64,000 nt of DNA from Magnolia sinica. Its lineage: Eukaryota > Streptophyta > Magnoliopsida > Magnoliales > Magnoliaceae. The stretch is taken from assembly GCF_029962835.1 (NCBI RefSeq), contig NC_080578.1, forward strand, positions 48,167,001 through 48,231,000. The letters run 5' to 3'. This document shows positions 11,991-25,455 of the stretch, in pieces; within the stretch, counting starts at the first letter, position 1; each line of letters opens with the position of its first letter. The notes below the pieces were generated by a model. That model was not told the DNA's origin, did not search any database, and saw only the letters and a program-made list of their open reading frames with translations. The position numbers and the translations under genes were made by a program.

Positions 11991-12980
11991 TTAAAAAAGG
12001 CGAGCTAATAGTTCTAAAGGGGGGATGAATACGACTATGCCAAATAAAAACTTAAAGTACTGAAATAACAAATAAATCATAATAAATCAGAAATCTCAAT
12101 AGCATAAGTATTGAAAAATTGATTCAAACTTAAGTTCGTAGGACGACCTTACACTAAAAACAAAGCTTTAGGTAGGACAACCTGATTTCACGAATGTTTG
12201 TAAGGATCAAGATCTCAAACTATGCAAGAGACAAAAGAGCTATCTATTATAAGTATTCACCACATTTGTATAAATAAATTACAATCATTCACCACATATG
12301 CAAAAACTAAACATTCACCACAAACATCAGGAGTTATAGTGGTTCAATGTGTACACCAATTGTTCTCAAACTGTCTCACCTACTCAACTCCTAATAATCA
12401 CAACCCACGTGATATTGGTGTTCATTAAAAAAATAAGGTTTTCATAGGTTCACCTTAAAGCCTTACACAGTTGTGATCTTAGAAGGGCTATCACAAACAA
12501 AAACCCCACGCTGAGATTTTCTGCCTATCTCAGTCAAAATCAAATATAAGATTTTCTGGTTATCTCAATGAAACCAAAAATACAGAATATAGAAATGTAC
12601 TTATCTTCTTCTCAAAGATGAATCTCTTGAAGTAGCCTGTAGAACCTCTTTGCTTGAAGTAGAACGTTCAATGTCCAATAACATAAACAAAGGTTCTAGG
12701 TTCTAGATTAATTTTAAATTAATTCAAACCAAGGGCTACTTGTTTGAATTTATTAAGATCTCAAAAGGAGTGATTACTCACTTTTTAAAAAGTAAGATTC
12801 ATAAAAAGAGATTAAGGAATCAAAACAAAAGATAAAACAGTTCTTCGACTGGTTAAAGGTCCTGCTCGACTGGTCAAGGGCCCTCTTTGACTGGTCGAGC
12901 ACGGGCTTCGACTGGTCGAGAGTGCTAAAAAATAGTAACTGGTCTTCGAGTCGAGCAACCCTCAACTGGTCGAAGGTATC
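11991..12980 (-). repeat. Partial 5' LTR of copia element 2
   Basis: This sequence lies directly upstream, on the minus strand, of the primer-binding site. The strand ends with a C-rich 'ATTCATCCCCCC' stretch (12018-12029), common at the end of Sirevirus LTRs. The outer part (12840-12975) holds a cluster of CGACTGGTCGAG-like repeats. The outer terminus is not visible, because a family A solo LTR begins at 12981. No second copy is available in the window to define the borders. Confidence 0.6.
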
Positions 12981-15756
12981 TGTCACGCCCCAAACTCAGA
13001 AACCGAGCTCACAAAATTCTCGATCACCGAATCCGGTGCTGACAGCCTCCGTAGTACCCCATTCTCGGATTCCAGCGCCCATACGCCAGATTCCAATCAT
13101 GGGATCCTACAAGGAGCATTTTTAAGGGGGATTATTTTTTATATATAAAGTAAATGAGCATAACCACAAGCATAACTAAGTCACAAAACAACATCATCAC
13201 CACATATCCACTAATAAAATCATCCAAGTACAATGATGAAAGGGAAATATATATATGGAACAAAAACTCCAAAGCTCTGGCATACGCTTCTGCCTCAATG
13301 CTGCTACGACCTATCGTCACATGCACGCAACAATCGTGCATAAGCTTACTACGAACCTTAGAGGGTGTGTGCGTGTGTACGCAATGCATGTGCCAAGCAT
13401 ACAATAGCAGAGTAAGCGAAAATACTGGCAAGTCCATGAATGTTGATGATGCAACATAGCATGCAAATCTTGACAAGTCCATAAATATCATCAGCCTAGT
13501 CCAGGATATGTGATACAAGACATAGTAAGCCAAATGTCATATGCTGAGGGTGCAATGCAATATGCAAATCCTGATGAGTTCACGAATACCATCAGCCTTA
13601 TCTAAATCATGTAATGCAGAAACATAGTAAGCCAAATGTCATATGCAGATGATGCAATGCAATATGTAATGCTAAAGAAATGACAAGGCTAGAGTGTATA
13701 GTCGGGATGATAGTACGTGGTATCACAAGCTGTAGGGTTCATCACAAGGGACTTCTATCCAAACCAGTCCCATACCTAGATTTAGATAGTTAGACTCAAT
13801 GCGGTAAATTCCTGATCTCAAGTTAGTCGCATACCCAACCGAAATTATGGTCATTGCGAAGGTATACATAACGATTTAGTTACGCACCATCAGCCCAAGT
13901 GGATAGTGAATGAATAAATGAATGATTCAAATGTTAAACATGTAAATCCTACTTAGAAGTCCACATTCCTGTATAGTACATATGTGGGATATCATCGGGG
14001 TCTAGTACACTCTACACCAGATTGCTGCCCGAACTTGACATGTAACCATGCAAGTGGAAAAGACCTCACTACCCACCTAGCCAGTAATTTGTTAATATCT
14101 ACCTGGCTCAATGATAGCGGACCCATTTATGAGCTAGCAAACTCAGTCTAGCTTTGCCCCCTATCCTCTGGTGGATAAGGTCACACTCCTTCCAACCGCC
14201 TACGACACTGTGGGAGACGCGGCCTACTAGTATTTAGCACTTGAGCGCTCATGTATTCACTCGGTTTAGACATTGGAGCATCCTCGGTACCAAGGGATTT
14301 AAGGACTTTCACCCAAGGACATCCAAGTACCCAAGTGCTAAAACCAAATATTTCTGGTATCCCATCTAACCACCCATGATATACCTGTGGAGGCCACTGC
14401 CCTAATGTCGTTAGGGTGCAAAGTGATCATGTTACACAAAATGCGAGATGCATGAGTCATACCATCCAGTCATACATCAAACATGCCCGTACCACGCAAT
14501 CATATGGGGCAACTCCGCCTCACAATGAGCCCCATAAACATCTCAACCCAATGGCATATGTTATGATCAATCATTCCTCATAACAGGTATACAAATGATG
14601 TGTATGAGCATGTATCATGATGTTTATACTAAGCACGTTCTCAGTGTGTCCTACTAGACTAAGTACACTAGCATGATTGTCAGATGTAGCAGACAATAAT
14701 CAACTTTAACCGGTATATTACATATAAAGAGTAGGAGTTAAACGATATGCCCCTTCTACAACTATAGGAGTCCATGTGGTATGTCTTATGTTAGACCGAC
14801 ATTAGCCTCCCAAGGTACTAATATGTGTGTGTGTGTATCCCAAGACAAGGTCCACTAGAAGGATGACGGATCTAACCCATACATCAAGATAGGCACTATA
14901 CAGTGAGTATACCAAATCTGACACTACATATTCTTCCATCTACGGCAAGGGATGGTGATTTACTCTCAGATGGACGGTTTAGATGAAACACATCCTCATA
15001 TGGGTCCCACTGGCACATGGGCCACCCAGGAAGGTGGGCTTGCTGCTGGGCCTCCCACAAATGTTACAATGGACCTGAGAATGTCCCAAATGGTGGGAGT
15101 CAGCCCACCACTACTAGCTGGGTGCAGGGCCTGCTGAGCGCTGGATCTGCCCCATTATTGATGGGCCCATGGCCCTGTATGTTATGGGAAAGATGGATGG
15201 ACGGCTTGTATACAACATGCATCAAGGTGGGGTCCACGTAGGTGGGCCGCCCCACTCTAAAAAAACCCAGCCGCTGTCAGCAGATAGGCCTATTGTTGGT
15301 GGGTCTAGATGGTGCCCTATTGTTGGGTCTGTCTAGACCCTGAGGCCCACGCAAAAATGATCTCTCCAAAAAGGATGGTGTGGATGTTATCCCATACATA
15401 TCAGCGTCGGATCCACGTCATTATGGCCCACCCGTTTTAAATCAAACTATTATTTATGTTTTCCTATGTCCAGGCCTACTAGACGGTCTGGACAGTAGCC
15501 CGTCCAGCAGCTCCTGGCCCATCTGGGCTCTAGATCTGAAAACTGATGGATGGTGTTGTTGTAGACCACATACAGCAAGGCGGGGTCCACACGGCCGAGG
15601 ATCAACCCGATATTGGTGTTTTCCCCACCATCCAAGCCTGCCCAAAAATGGGCAGCAAGGTGGCCCTAGACAGTGGCAACAAGGCTGTCCCACTTGTGTA
15701 CAGCATGGATATCATATATTCATCAATGTTGGGCCATCAAACTAGGGAAAAGAGAG

Positions 15757-15809
<53 letters not shown>

Positions 15810-16857
15810 GAGTAGTGGAGGGAGCTCCACCACTATGAGCTCCCTTTACAAGATACAATGCATACATCAAATGGGTCCCACCACATGTGGGCCCTTAAAT
15901 CATAAAAATCCATGGTGGAAATCCCTTTCCCACCAACAAATGCAAGGTCTAGATGACCTTCTTACAATGGAAATTAAAATCATCATGATGAGGTCCATGG
16001 AGGATGATCCCATTATGGAACTCATATATGCATCATGGTGGGCCATTAGCCACACCTAGGGCCCAAAATTGGGTCTCTACCATCAACCGGTAGGCCCCAC
16101 TTGTCTTATGAATAAAATCACCATCTAAACCTAAGATCACCCACCTATTTCACTTCTTCTTGGTCCCTTGGCTTCCTTAGTTCCTAGGCTTCCTCTTTGA
16201 TGGTGGGAGATGAAGATTGAAAGGTTGGATTGAGAGATTTGGGGTAGGAAGTGGGCCACACACTTGGTTATTTTCTCTCCTTAGAATTTCTTCTCCTTGG
16301 ACGTTCTCTCTCTTTGGGTTGCTTAGGGAATGGGTAGAGAATGAGAGAGAGAGGATGGATTGTTGTGTAAGGGAGATGAGATGGAGTGATGGGTGAAAAG
16401 AGAGAGAGAGGAGTGTTGTGTAAGGGATTATGACATGGGAAGGTATGGGTTGTGTAAGAGAAGAGACATGAGAGTTAATTTTGGGGGATGGGTTGCTTGT
16501 TTTGGGGAGAAAGAAAGTATGGGTTGTGATGGGTTGTGTACTTGACTAATAATGTGAAAGATGGGTAGAGATTCTCTAAAATCTCTCGAAATTCGCAAGG
16601 CGCGGCGTTTTCATCGAGATATACGTGGGCCTACAACTCCTACCCTGGGCATCGCATCGGTGTGCAAGATGCAACGTTGGAACCGCGGCGACGGCGCAGT
16701 CGCTAGGGTACAAGTTACAGGTCGAGTCGACTCAGATCAATGGGATGCGACTTAGGGCCGCGTGCAAATGTTGTCTACAGGTCGCGAGTCATTGGGATTT
16801 GACGGGGAGGATCGCGAGAGTTGGTAGAACAGTACGGACCAAGATATGGACCTTACA
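12981..16857 (-). mobile_element. Solo LTR, family A copy 1 (3877 bp)
   Basis: It starts TGTCACGCCCC and ends CCTTACA, so on the minus strand the LTR runs TGTAAGG...GGGGCGTGACA. The second copy (20337-42669) shares these ends and long collinear blocks, for example TCGGGATGATAGTACGT near 13704 and 21060, and GTCGAGTCGACTC near 16720 and 42532. No internal retroelement coding sequence lies between the ends, hence solo. The flanks GTATC and ATGCC are not a clear target duplication. It holds GC-rich 'gggcccac' repeats and a (GA)n run. Confidence 0.72.
15750..15806. repeat. (GA)n microsatellite
   Basis: Nearly uninterrupted AG dinucleotides for about 57 bases inside family A solo LTR copy 1. Family A copy 2 has a short run at the comparable place (about 42027-42040). 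Confidence 0.95.
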
Positions 16858-17440
16858 ATGCCTCTTTAACTGGTCGAGCAGTATGCTTGACTGGTTGAAA
16901 AATCACCAGAAATATCCATTTTTTGGATTTCAAACTTAGACTGGTCGAAGACTATCTTAGACTAGTCGAGCCACAGCTTAGACTAGTCAAACCAAGGATT
17001 AGACTAGTCAAATTAAAGCCTAACCAAAGTATAAAAACTCCTGTAAGTTTATCATTTGAAAGCACCTAAGTCTAAGGTCTTTCTAGGGTCAATTATACAT
17101 TGAAGTCAAAAGCTTGAATCTTCAATAGTGCATAGCTGATCTTTTACTTGAAGTGTATTCGAAGGTGGAGCTTGATCTTCTGCTAGAAGTGTAGTAGAAC
17201 TTGAACTCATTTTAGCTTGAACTCTCCAACTTCATGACTTGTGCTTGCACTTTCCAACTTCATGACTAGTACTTGAAGCTTGGTTTCCATAGAAGATAAT
17301 GAACTTGAGACTTGAAACTTGAACTTTCCATCTTGATTCACTTGAAAATGAACTTTCCATCTCATTGTGTGAACCATATCATAAGTTGTTTTGTCCCATC
17401 GAAATTTGACAAACAAGAGTGTGCTTTATACATTATAGCA
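16858..17440. repeat. Copia-LTR-like fragment with CTGGTCGAG repeats
   Basis: Right of solo LTR copy 1, the sequence again carries repeated ACTGGTCGAG/ACTAGTCGAG motifs (16868-17010), like the copia element 2 LTR at 12840-12975, then a plus-strand TATAAAA at about 17030. It may be the displaced remainder of that LTR or part of another copia element; the orientation is unresolved. No coding sequence seen. Confidence 0.45.
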
Positions 17441-19440
17441 CCTACAGATGTCCATATTTATTTCTCCTAGTAAAACATATCGGCACAACCTCATCTCTGT
17501 AGAAATAGGCATCAGCCATGTTAGATGTAGTAAAGAATGACTTATTTTCGACTAACACCAATTCAACCTTATCTTAGTTCCAGAAAATCATGAATTAGTG
17601 CAATGACGGGATACATGAGAAAGAGTGTATCCAGTTTCTCCCTAACAAAGCATTATAATTGAATGAGGTATTAACCACGAAAAAAGTGACCAACACTTTC
17701 TTGGTTCCTACTATCAACTCAATAGGCAGGACACCACTCGTTTTCAAAATTACTAACCATAACTTCAGTTGTAATTAGGTCGGCCTTGGTTTTCCCTAGT
17801 TTTACCATCATTATCACGAGGAGGAAGTTCGCAAGTGCCCCATTGTCGACCAGGACTCTAGTAATAAGACATCCCTTTAAATAGAAGTATATATACAACG
17901 ACTTCAAATAATGGCAAGTCTTTTTATAACCACTTTCTCAGAGGACATACCTGGCTTAACTGTGACGGTTAATACTTTCCTGGTCTCCTCCTCCGGGTAG
18001 AAGGAATCATGTTGTATTATCACAGGAGGACCAAGCTCCTCCACGTCTCCTATCATCTTGTTAAGCTGAGATGGCTTGACTTGAAAACTTGACGGGAGCA
18101 TGTGAACCATGTTGCAGTCCATCATGACTGGCGAAAGTGATCCAAACACTATTACAAAATTTAGAAATTGCCGCTAGGCGTTTTCAAATTTTATTGTTCT
18201 TCAGCACTCTGGATAGTAGGTATAATGCTTGGGCAATTCACCATTGGAGCCACCCTTGTCTCTTTAGACTAGGTGGGGTTTCTTCCAACAATTTTGTTGT
18301 AGCAAGAAGCTCTTCAATCAACAGATCTTCATATGAGAAAGACTCATTGTTGAGATACTTAGTCGAGCCCTCAAAATTTTTGGTATCTTTCCTATCTTTT
18401 GTATTAATTTATTGGCTTTTGTGGTCGAATTATCAGGGACAGGTTTTATGACCAAATCGATCGCATTCACAGCCAACTACTCATCCCCTAACTAGGGAAT
18501 CCTCAGTGTCCGGCATGGTCATATGGCCACCATCTGAGGCTCATTCTTTATACAAGCCAATTCCATTCGCTTAGCAACCTTTCGTCTTTGCCAATGTCAC
18601 TTCTGAGCACGAGTCATTCCTTCGGGTACGGCTGAGAATTTGGGGTGACTAACCCTCCTCCAAACCTCCTCTTGGGTAGGGATTTGACCATTCTTCATCT
18701 CAGTGATAGAGTTGGCTGGGACTGGTCAATGTGAGGCTGATACGTTCTCCCCTGCTGATGGGAGAGCCTGCTCCTTTGACCCTCTGTAAAAACTAGGGTT
18801 TGATCAAAGTACCCAGATGAGGCGACAATTTTTTCGACTAAATCACCGTTGTGCATCTGCTGCATAGGTGTGGTGTGGTTTGCAGTAGATGTATGTTGCT
18901 ACTCTTTACCACACTTTTGCACTTGTGGCCGCTTGCCAAGACGTGTAGCGTCTCTTTCCAGGTTGTCATGCCACAACATGGTGATTACAAGCCCAAGGTC
19001 AACCTTCTATTGCAGTCGAGCTATCTTCTAAAGATTGACCGTGGCCATGTTGATTTCCAAGTTAGGTGAAAACGGATCACTATCGATCAATATTGCTTCC
19101 TCTTCTTTCTTAGGGAATTTCAGTAATCTCCAGTCAATGTTGTCTTGAATGATACTCCTGAAAACCACATAATTATTAGCGGAGTGGGAATGAGTTCCAT
19201 ATCACTTACAGTATTCGATATTTTTTTAACTCATTGACCGTGGATATTGTATGGTTAATGGGAATTTTAATGCCTTTCTCGGCAATATTATATCAAAGAT
19301 TTTGCCGGCTCAGGTAAGGTTGAACATATATGCTTTATGAGTTTTTATAAGGTCAACGTAGTTGGTTTCATTCTTACCAACACTGAGTACATAGACGGCT
19401 TGTTGGCTACTACCTTAGCCCATTTAATGTAGCCATGGTA
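17440..19440 (-). pseudogene. Tat-like Ty3/gypsy gag-protease fragment
   Basis: Minus strand, multiple frames. The upstream end near 19140-19200 encodes YGTHSHSANNYVVFRSIIQD, the C-terminal gag motif typical of Tat-lineage elements, followed by a LLKFPKK region. Downstream, 18149-17904 is a linker (VMMDCNMVHMLPSSF), and 17907-17719 holds the aspartic protease core VLVDNGALANF with KLGKTKADL; the next frame keeps NYNALLGR. RT and integrase are absent. The order gag then protease fits Ty3/gypsy. The DNGA in place of DTGA/DSGA is also the motif form in the Tat element at 60400, so it may be a lineage feature. Confidence 0.65.
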
Positions 19441-19529
19441 GCAACATAAGTGATGATGTGTACCACTTGCAATGCAATAACTTGTTTACAGACGATCCAG
19501 ATTCATAAAATAATTACATCAAGCTTGGC

Positions 19530-20000
19530 ACCTCAGCGTATGTGAGAAATCCATTACATCCATTCATTTTTTAGAGCTCATCTTATGACATGAGACCAAA
19601 AATTAGGTGGATACAAAACTCATGTGGGTCACACGAGAGGGAAAACTAGAGGAAGAAATTCTTATGGTTGAAACCTTCCTGTGCTCCACGTTGATGTGTA
19701 TATGCTATCCAAACCGTTAATGAGTTCATTCTCAATAGAAAAAAAAAAGCTAAAAATATGGTCTGACACAAAACTTTCATGGCCATAAGAATACTTCAAC
19801 GGTTCTCACTGATTTACCACTGTTTCATCTATTATGGCCCATTTAAATGTTAGATACAAAACATTTTTGGTCAAACATCCTAAAATGAGTTCATAAAACG
19901 GACCGACGGGATGGATTTCTCACAAACATCGAGGTCGGATCCACCTAGCATCCTTGTGCAAGAACTTCCTGCCAAAGGTTTCGCAGGAAATTGGCGTCCC
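19530..20000. mobile_element. MITE-like element, left end truncated
   Basis: It shares interior blocks with the element at 56897-57405 (GGGTCACACGAGAGG; GCTATCCAAACCGTT) and the terminal motif: the right end CTTCCTGCCAAAGGTTTCGC matches the inverted terminal sequence there. The left terminal repeat is not recognisable. Non-coding. Confidence 0.55.
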
Positions 20001-20307
20001 TGGTAAGAACACTATCGATGTTAAATTGACCGTTCTACCCCTATCACACAGGTAACCAGTTGCCGGCACGTGCGTTTACCAAAGTGCATGTACATCATCT
20101 GATCCGTTCATTTTGGTCACTCCATTAAAATAGAGAAGCCCATCAATCAAGATGATGCAACCATGAGGTGATCCATTTCATAGATTAGGATGTTTTTGGG
20201 TGGGCGTGACCTACCTGACGATTGGATTTCCCTGATTCTTTTGAGTCCAATATTCATCAGACAGACCCTGCTGGACAGGTTGAGAACCATTTACGTACGA
20301 AAATTCT
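20001..20307. other. Unassigned intergenic sequence
   Basis: No gene, repeat boundary or regulatory site recognised between the MITE-like element and the MULE target duplication. Confidence 0.4.
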
Positions 20308-20316
20308 CCCAAGAAA
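20308..20316. repeat. Left 9-bp target-site duplication of the MULE
   Basis: CCCAAGAAA, identical to 53610-53618. Nine bases is the diagnostic duplication length for Mutator-like elements. Confidence 0.85.
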
Positions 20317-22342
20317 GAGAAATTTGGGCCTGTGAATGTCACGCCCCAAACCTGGAAATCGGATTCGGAAGAATCCCGATCACCGAATCCGGTGCCGATA
20401 GCCTCCGCAGTACCCTATTCTCGGCTCCTATCGTCCATATGCCAGATTCTGATCCTGGGATCCTACAAGGAGGATTTTTTTTGTACATTTAACTCATAAT
20501 AAGCATAACCACAAGATTACCCAATTCACAAAGGCAACATCATCATCACATATCCACTAATATAATCATTTGAGTATAATACTGAAAGGGAAAATACATA
20601 TATCGAAATCAAAGTTCCAGAATATAACTGCACGCTCCAAGCTCAACGCTGCTGCAACCTAATAACACCTGCACGCATCTATCGTGCATAAGCTTATAGA
20701 AAGCTTAGAGGGTGGTGAAAGTGTGTGCACAAGGTAAGTGTCAAGTATACAATACAATGCCATGAATCAGACAATGGAATAAATAGAAATACTGACAAGA
20801 TACGATATCAGAGTAAGCAAAATTATACTGGTATACCCATGAGTCATACGATATCAGAGTACGCAATTCAGATCAGCCATATAAATGAGGAGTCAAAGAG
20901 AGCCAAATATCAGATACCGAGGGTACAATGCAAGATGTAAATCCTGCTAAGTCCGCCTAGGCCATATAAATGCAGAAACATATTAACCCAAAATGCTAAG
21001 TACTGTGGATGCAATGTAATATACGGTGCGAATGTAATGACCATGCTGAAGTGTGAAGTCGGGATGATAGTACGTAGTATCGCAGACTACGGGGTCCACC
21101 ACAAAGGACTTCTATCCAAACCAGTCTCATACCTAAATTTGGATAGTCAGACTCAATGTGGTAAACTCCTAATCTCAGGTTAGTCGCGCGCCTAACCAAA
21201 ATCTTGGTCATGCGAAGGTACACGTAACAAATAGTTACGCATCACCAGCCCGAGTGGATAGTGAAGGAATGAATGAATGAATATGCAATTCCTGCTCAAT
21301 AAGTTCACATATCAGTACGGTTACTCTCTGGGGAATCACCGAGGTCTATTACACTCTAGAACAGATTGCTGCCCCATCACGCGCAACAGGGTGAGCGGAA
21401 GAGACCTCACTATCTGCCTGCCAATATCGAGTCCAGCTCGTCGATAGCGGACCCATTCCTCGAGCTGGTCAGACTCAGCCTAGCATTACCCCCTCCTCTC
21501 GGGCAGGTAAGGTCGTACCCCCTTCTAACCGACCACGACACAGTGAGAGACGCAGCCTAACGGTATACGGCCCTCATGCGCTCATGCATCCACTCGGTTT
21601 AGACGTTGGAGCAACCTCTGGAACCAAGAGGGTTTAGAGACTTTCACCCAAGGATATCTATAGCACCCCATGTAGAACAGATTTTCGGTGTCCCATCTGG
21701 CCATCCACGAAATACCTGTGGAGGCTACGACCTTGATGTCGCTAGGGCGTACAGTAATCACAATACACAATGCAAAATATATAAGTCATACAATCCAGTC
21801 ATGCATCAATCCTGCTCATACCGCGTGCTCATGTAAGATAACCTCCGCCTATCAGGGAGTCTCATAACAACATGCTCAATGACATATGCAATGATCAACC
21901 ATATCTCATAACAAACATGCAGATGATGCGTATGGGCATGTATCATGATGTTATGCTGTCACATACTCATAATCAGTATCAACAACCGGCATCGACAATC
22001 GACCTCGATAATGCAGACATTTAACCAACATTGCCCCCAAGGAATGGCCCACATTGAGCCAAACGTATAATGGGCCCACGGCCTCACACAAAGGCCTAAT
22101 ATACAACACAGTGGGCCTCACTCAAGGCCACATATACATAACAGGTGGGCCCTGCTCATGGGCCTCAAATACATGACATGTGGGCCCTACACATGGGTCT
22201 CGAATACATCGAATGGGCCATGAATACATCACAATGGGCCTTTCTCATAGGCCTAACATACATCATAACGAGCTTCATAACTAGGTCCTCAAATGCATCC
22301 CAATGGGCCTCATCACATAGGCCTCATATACATCATATTAGG

Positions 22343-25300
22343 TGTAACGACCTTAGAAATTTTTGTGCTAATCTTTCCTTAAGTAGTTGTTTTTGGGGTA
22401 ATTAGCGCTATACTCGATTGCTTGTGAAATTCGCATCAATCACTTCAAATTGTATCTGCATAGCTCAAAACTTGTAGATTAGTCAGCGCTATGTTACTCT
22501 GAAATCTGGAATCCATCGCTAAATCCAGTTGTTCTGGAGATTTTTTGGAAGATCTGGATCGGACCTGGACCGCGCGTCGAAAGTCTGATGGCGATGATCT
22601 TAGGCTGTTGCGGTCACCGAGTTGGGCTTGACCATCACCTCGAAAATCAAGTCCATGTGATGTTCCAGGTCAATTTGTTTGAGCTCGGAGTGAAGAGTGT
22701 GAGAACGGTTGGAATTTATTAAGTTTTTATGAAATCTGAGTCGTGTCGCTTGCGCGACGATTTTAAGCTATCTGACCGTTGGATTCTGACCCAATTTCAC
22801 CCTCTGATCAGGAAAGGTGGCCCAGGCATATCCTAGTGCTTGTGGACCTGATCGAGATTCCGTGACCGTTGAATTGAGAGTGGTCCGCCACGGCTGATCT
22901 GAAGAGTCGGTCTGTATGAAAACTCAGCTTAACCTAGATCCATGGTCAGTGAGCTTAAGTCCGACCTTTCATGGTATTTGGCCCACCAGAAGCGCTTCGT
23001 TGGATCGCGAGAGTCGGGTTTTGGTTATACTTTAAGTGTACCTTGACCCTGGGGTTATTTTCATCAATTTGAGGCATATTTATAGTCCTTAAACCCTAGC
23101 TCTCTTTTCCATACGAATTTCCTCTAACCCTAGCTTGGAAAGAGAGTGGAAAAGAGAGAGAGTGAGAGAGATAAGTTGGTGAATCATCTTGGATTCTTCC
23201 TTGTTCTTCTTCATCTTTGAACCTTCACTTTGAATCGTTATTCTGACGGTTCTGAGTTCATTTTGGGGTAAGTTAGTCTAACCCTAACTTGTGTTAGAGC
23301 TTAGATTAGTCTTGGTGTTGTTGTATCTCATTTCTATCCTTGTTTTAGGGTATTCTATCGCCGTTGACGAAGACAACTCGTCTAAATCAGTTCGGTGTTT
23401 CTTTCCTTGCTTAAGGTGTGGACTTTAAGTGTATAGGTTATGGTTTTCAAGGCTTTCAACGCCAGTTAATGATTTATTCTTGTTATGGATGAGATTTCAC
23501 ATGCCAAATGTTGTGTTTACGTTGCTTTCCTCTTATGCATGTGTTATATTGAGATTTGTGTATTCTATGTGTATGTATAAAGTACCGTATACATATAAAA
23601 TATGCACTTGTGTTTGCCATGATTATTTGTCATATATGTATGCTAGATATATGTGTGGCAACTCCTTGGTAAAAGGAATTGTCTAAATGCTTGTTTCCAA
23701 CATACGTCATATATGTTGTTCCATGTATGCTAAGTGTTTGTAGAAATGCATGAATGATCTAAAGTGTAAGTTATTACACTAATTGCGGGCGTTGAGAAGT
23801 GATTCTCAACACTCATATTGATGTGCATGATTTCCTTTATGCAAGTTACATTCCATGTTATTTAAATTCAAGCATTTCATATGCTTACATTTATGTTAAG
23901 TTGATATTCTTCAGATGCGTATGTACCATGATTTAAGTTGTTGTTCCATTATTGTTTTACATTCCATATGAATATCTGTTGTAGTGTAAGGTGTTTGGAA
24001 AGTATGCATTAGTCCAGGAAAATCGGTAATCTGCCTTAAGATTGTGAATGAGGTTGCTTTTGCCACGTAGGACGTATTAGACGAACCTGAGCCGTATTAG
24101 AGTTGTCGGCAGTGGTTTGGCCACGCGGAGTGTTTGCGCATTCTATGTCGTTCAATTCAACGTGCGCTCGTGCTAGTTGAGTTCGTCAAGTGACCCGATT
24201 CTCCGATGTATGTTCACCATGTATGGACGCTACTACTTGAATCTAGGGTACCGAACTTACCAGTGAAATCCTAACAACCATGGTACCTTGATCCGCTAAG
24301 ACTCATGAGCCGGACATAGTGGTAAGGGACACCGTGGTCGAGCTGTCGGCCTACGCTGGGGTGACGAGCCTCCCCGTAGTGACCAGTGAGCAACTAAACT
24401 CGTGAGCCGATTATGGTGGTATGGGAAACTATATTCGTGCTGTCGGCCTACATTGATTGGTGACGAGCCCTTTGTAGTGACCTCGAGCATACCTGGATAC
24501 AGCAATGAGGTGACGAGCCGAACTGTGGTAGTGAAGGTGTGAAAGGCGTGCATTGATTGGTGACGAGCCCTTTGCTACGACCTCAAATATATGATCGTAT
24601 GAGATGTCTAGGATTGACGACCCTAGTATGGATCACTGTTTGGATGGTGATATGAGGAAGGTATCTTAGCTTCCCAACCCTGCTGTGTGAAATGGACTAA
24701 TAATAACTTGATAATCATATCCATGCACCGCATTTGCATGTGCTTTGTAAATGTGGCGCACTTTGAGGCGATGTCATGCGTAACGTAAGATGAAGACGCT
24801 GAGGGTGTACACGTGAGGGCACGCATCATGTTGCATACATCCTTGCATTAACAAGAGTACTTAGGATTTATTTAATTGTTCTGCTTTATCATTACTATTT
24901 GATTGAACTGATAACATGTTAACCAGTGCCTTATTGTTCCACTGAGTTGATCACTCACTCCCACGTTTCTGGGGCGGTGTTAAACACCCACCAGACTCTG
25001 TCTTAGGTTCTGATGTTGCAGATGTTGATGCGACTTCTGAGGCAGAGCGGGAGATGGATGATGATGAGGCTGCTTTCTCTTATATGCAGTTTTTAGACGG
25101 GTTCTAGTGAGCCTCGGTCTGATACGCGGGATGCTGGGATTATTTTTTGGAAATTTAAATGATGTAACTTGATACTTATAATTTTGATAAGTAACACTTT
25201 CATACGACCTGGTTTGTATATGTACTTCAGGGATTTACACTTGTACACATATTTTTCTATAAGTCTTCCGCTTGCTTTATTCACTTATCCCTAAATCATA

Positions 25301-25440
25301 TCTGTATTTTGGCTTAATCTATTCCATGTTTTATGCACTAATACAGTCAACATACATCCATCATTAAATATGTTGCATAAGTGATGTTTTGGAACTCGGG
25401 AGCTGAGTTATGCTCGACCCCCGAATTTTAGGGCGTTACA
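22343..25440 (+). repeat. 5' LTR of the Tekay-like element
   Basis: Begins TGTAACGACC and ends GGGCGTTACA. It holds a promoter with a TATA-like box at 23076-23085 followed by the sequence likely to be transcribed. At 24296-24590 three diverged copies of a module (CTCATGAGCCGG..., ...TCGGCCTAC...GGTGACGAGCC) recur in tandem. Confidence 0.95.
23076..23085 (+). promoter_or_regulatory. TATA-like box of the Tekay-like LTR
   Basis: ATATTTATAG lies about 735 bp into the LTR, followed within 15 bases by TTAAACCCTAGC. The 3' LTR (36320-36345) keeps the same box, so it probably divides U3 from R. Confidence 0.5.
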
Positions 25441-25443
25441 AGT

Positions 25444-25455
25444 TGGTATCAGAGC
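25444..25455 (+). other. Primer-binding site of the Tekay-like element
   Basis: TGGTATCAGAGC starts 4 bases after the 5' LTR, the standard initiator Met tRNA primer site of plant LTR retrotransposons. Confidence 0.92.

Larger units (their letters stand above)
6086..12980 (-). mobile_element. Sirevirus-like Ty1/copia element 2, 3'-truncated
   Basis: Minus strand, from high to low coordinates: partial LTR (about 12980-11991), primer-binding site (11978-11989), gag (11919-10711), protease, integrase, RT, RNase H (to about 7110), then the N-terminal half of the accessory ORF (6629-6086). It belongs to the same family as element 1 by gag, protease and accessory sequence. The 3' end of the accessory ORF, the polypurine tract and the 3' LTR are missing where it joins element 1. 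It is more decayed than element 1 and has lost catalytic residues in protease and RT. Confidence 0.82.

Noticed and set aside
13132..13533. 133-codon minus-strand ORF in family A copy 1
   Set aside because: Not maintained in the collinear region of copy 2 (20490-20940); low-complexity hydrophobic frame.
23429..23686. 85-codon ORF in the Tekay-like LTR, also present at 36676-36990
   Set aside because: It is repeated only because it lies in both LTRs; leader-like sequence with no domain and differing end points.
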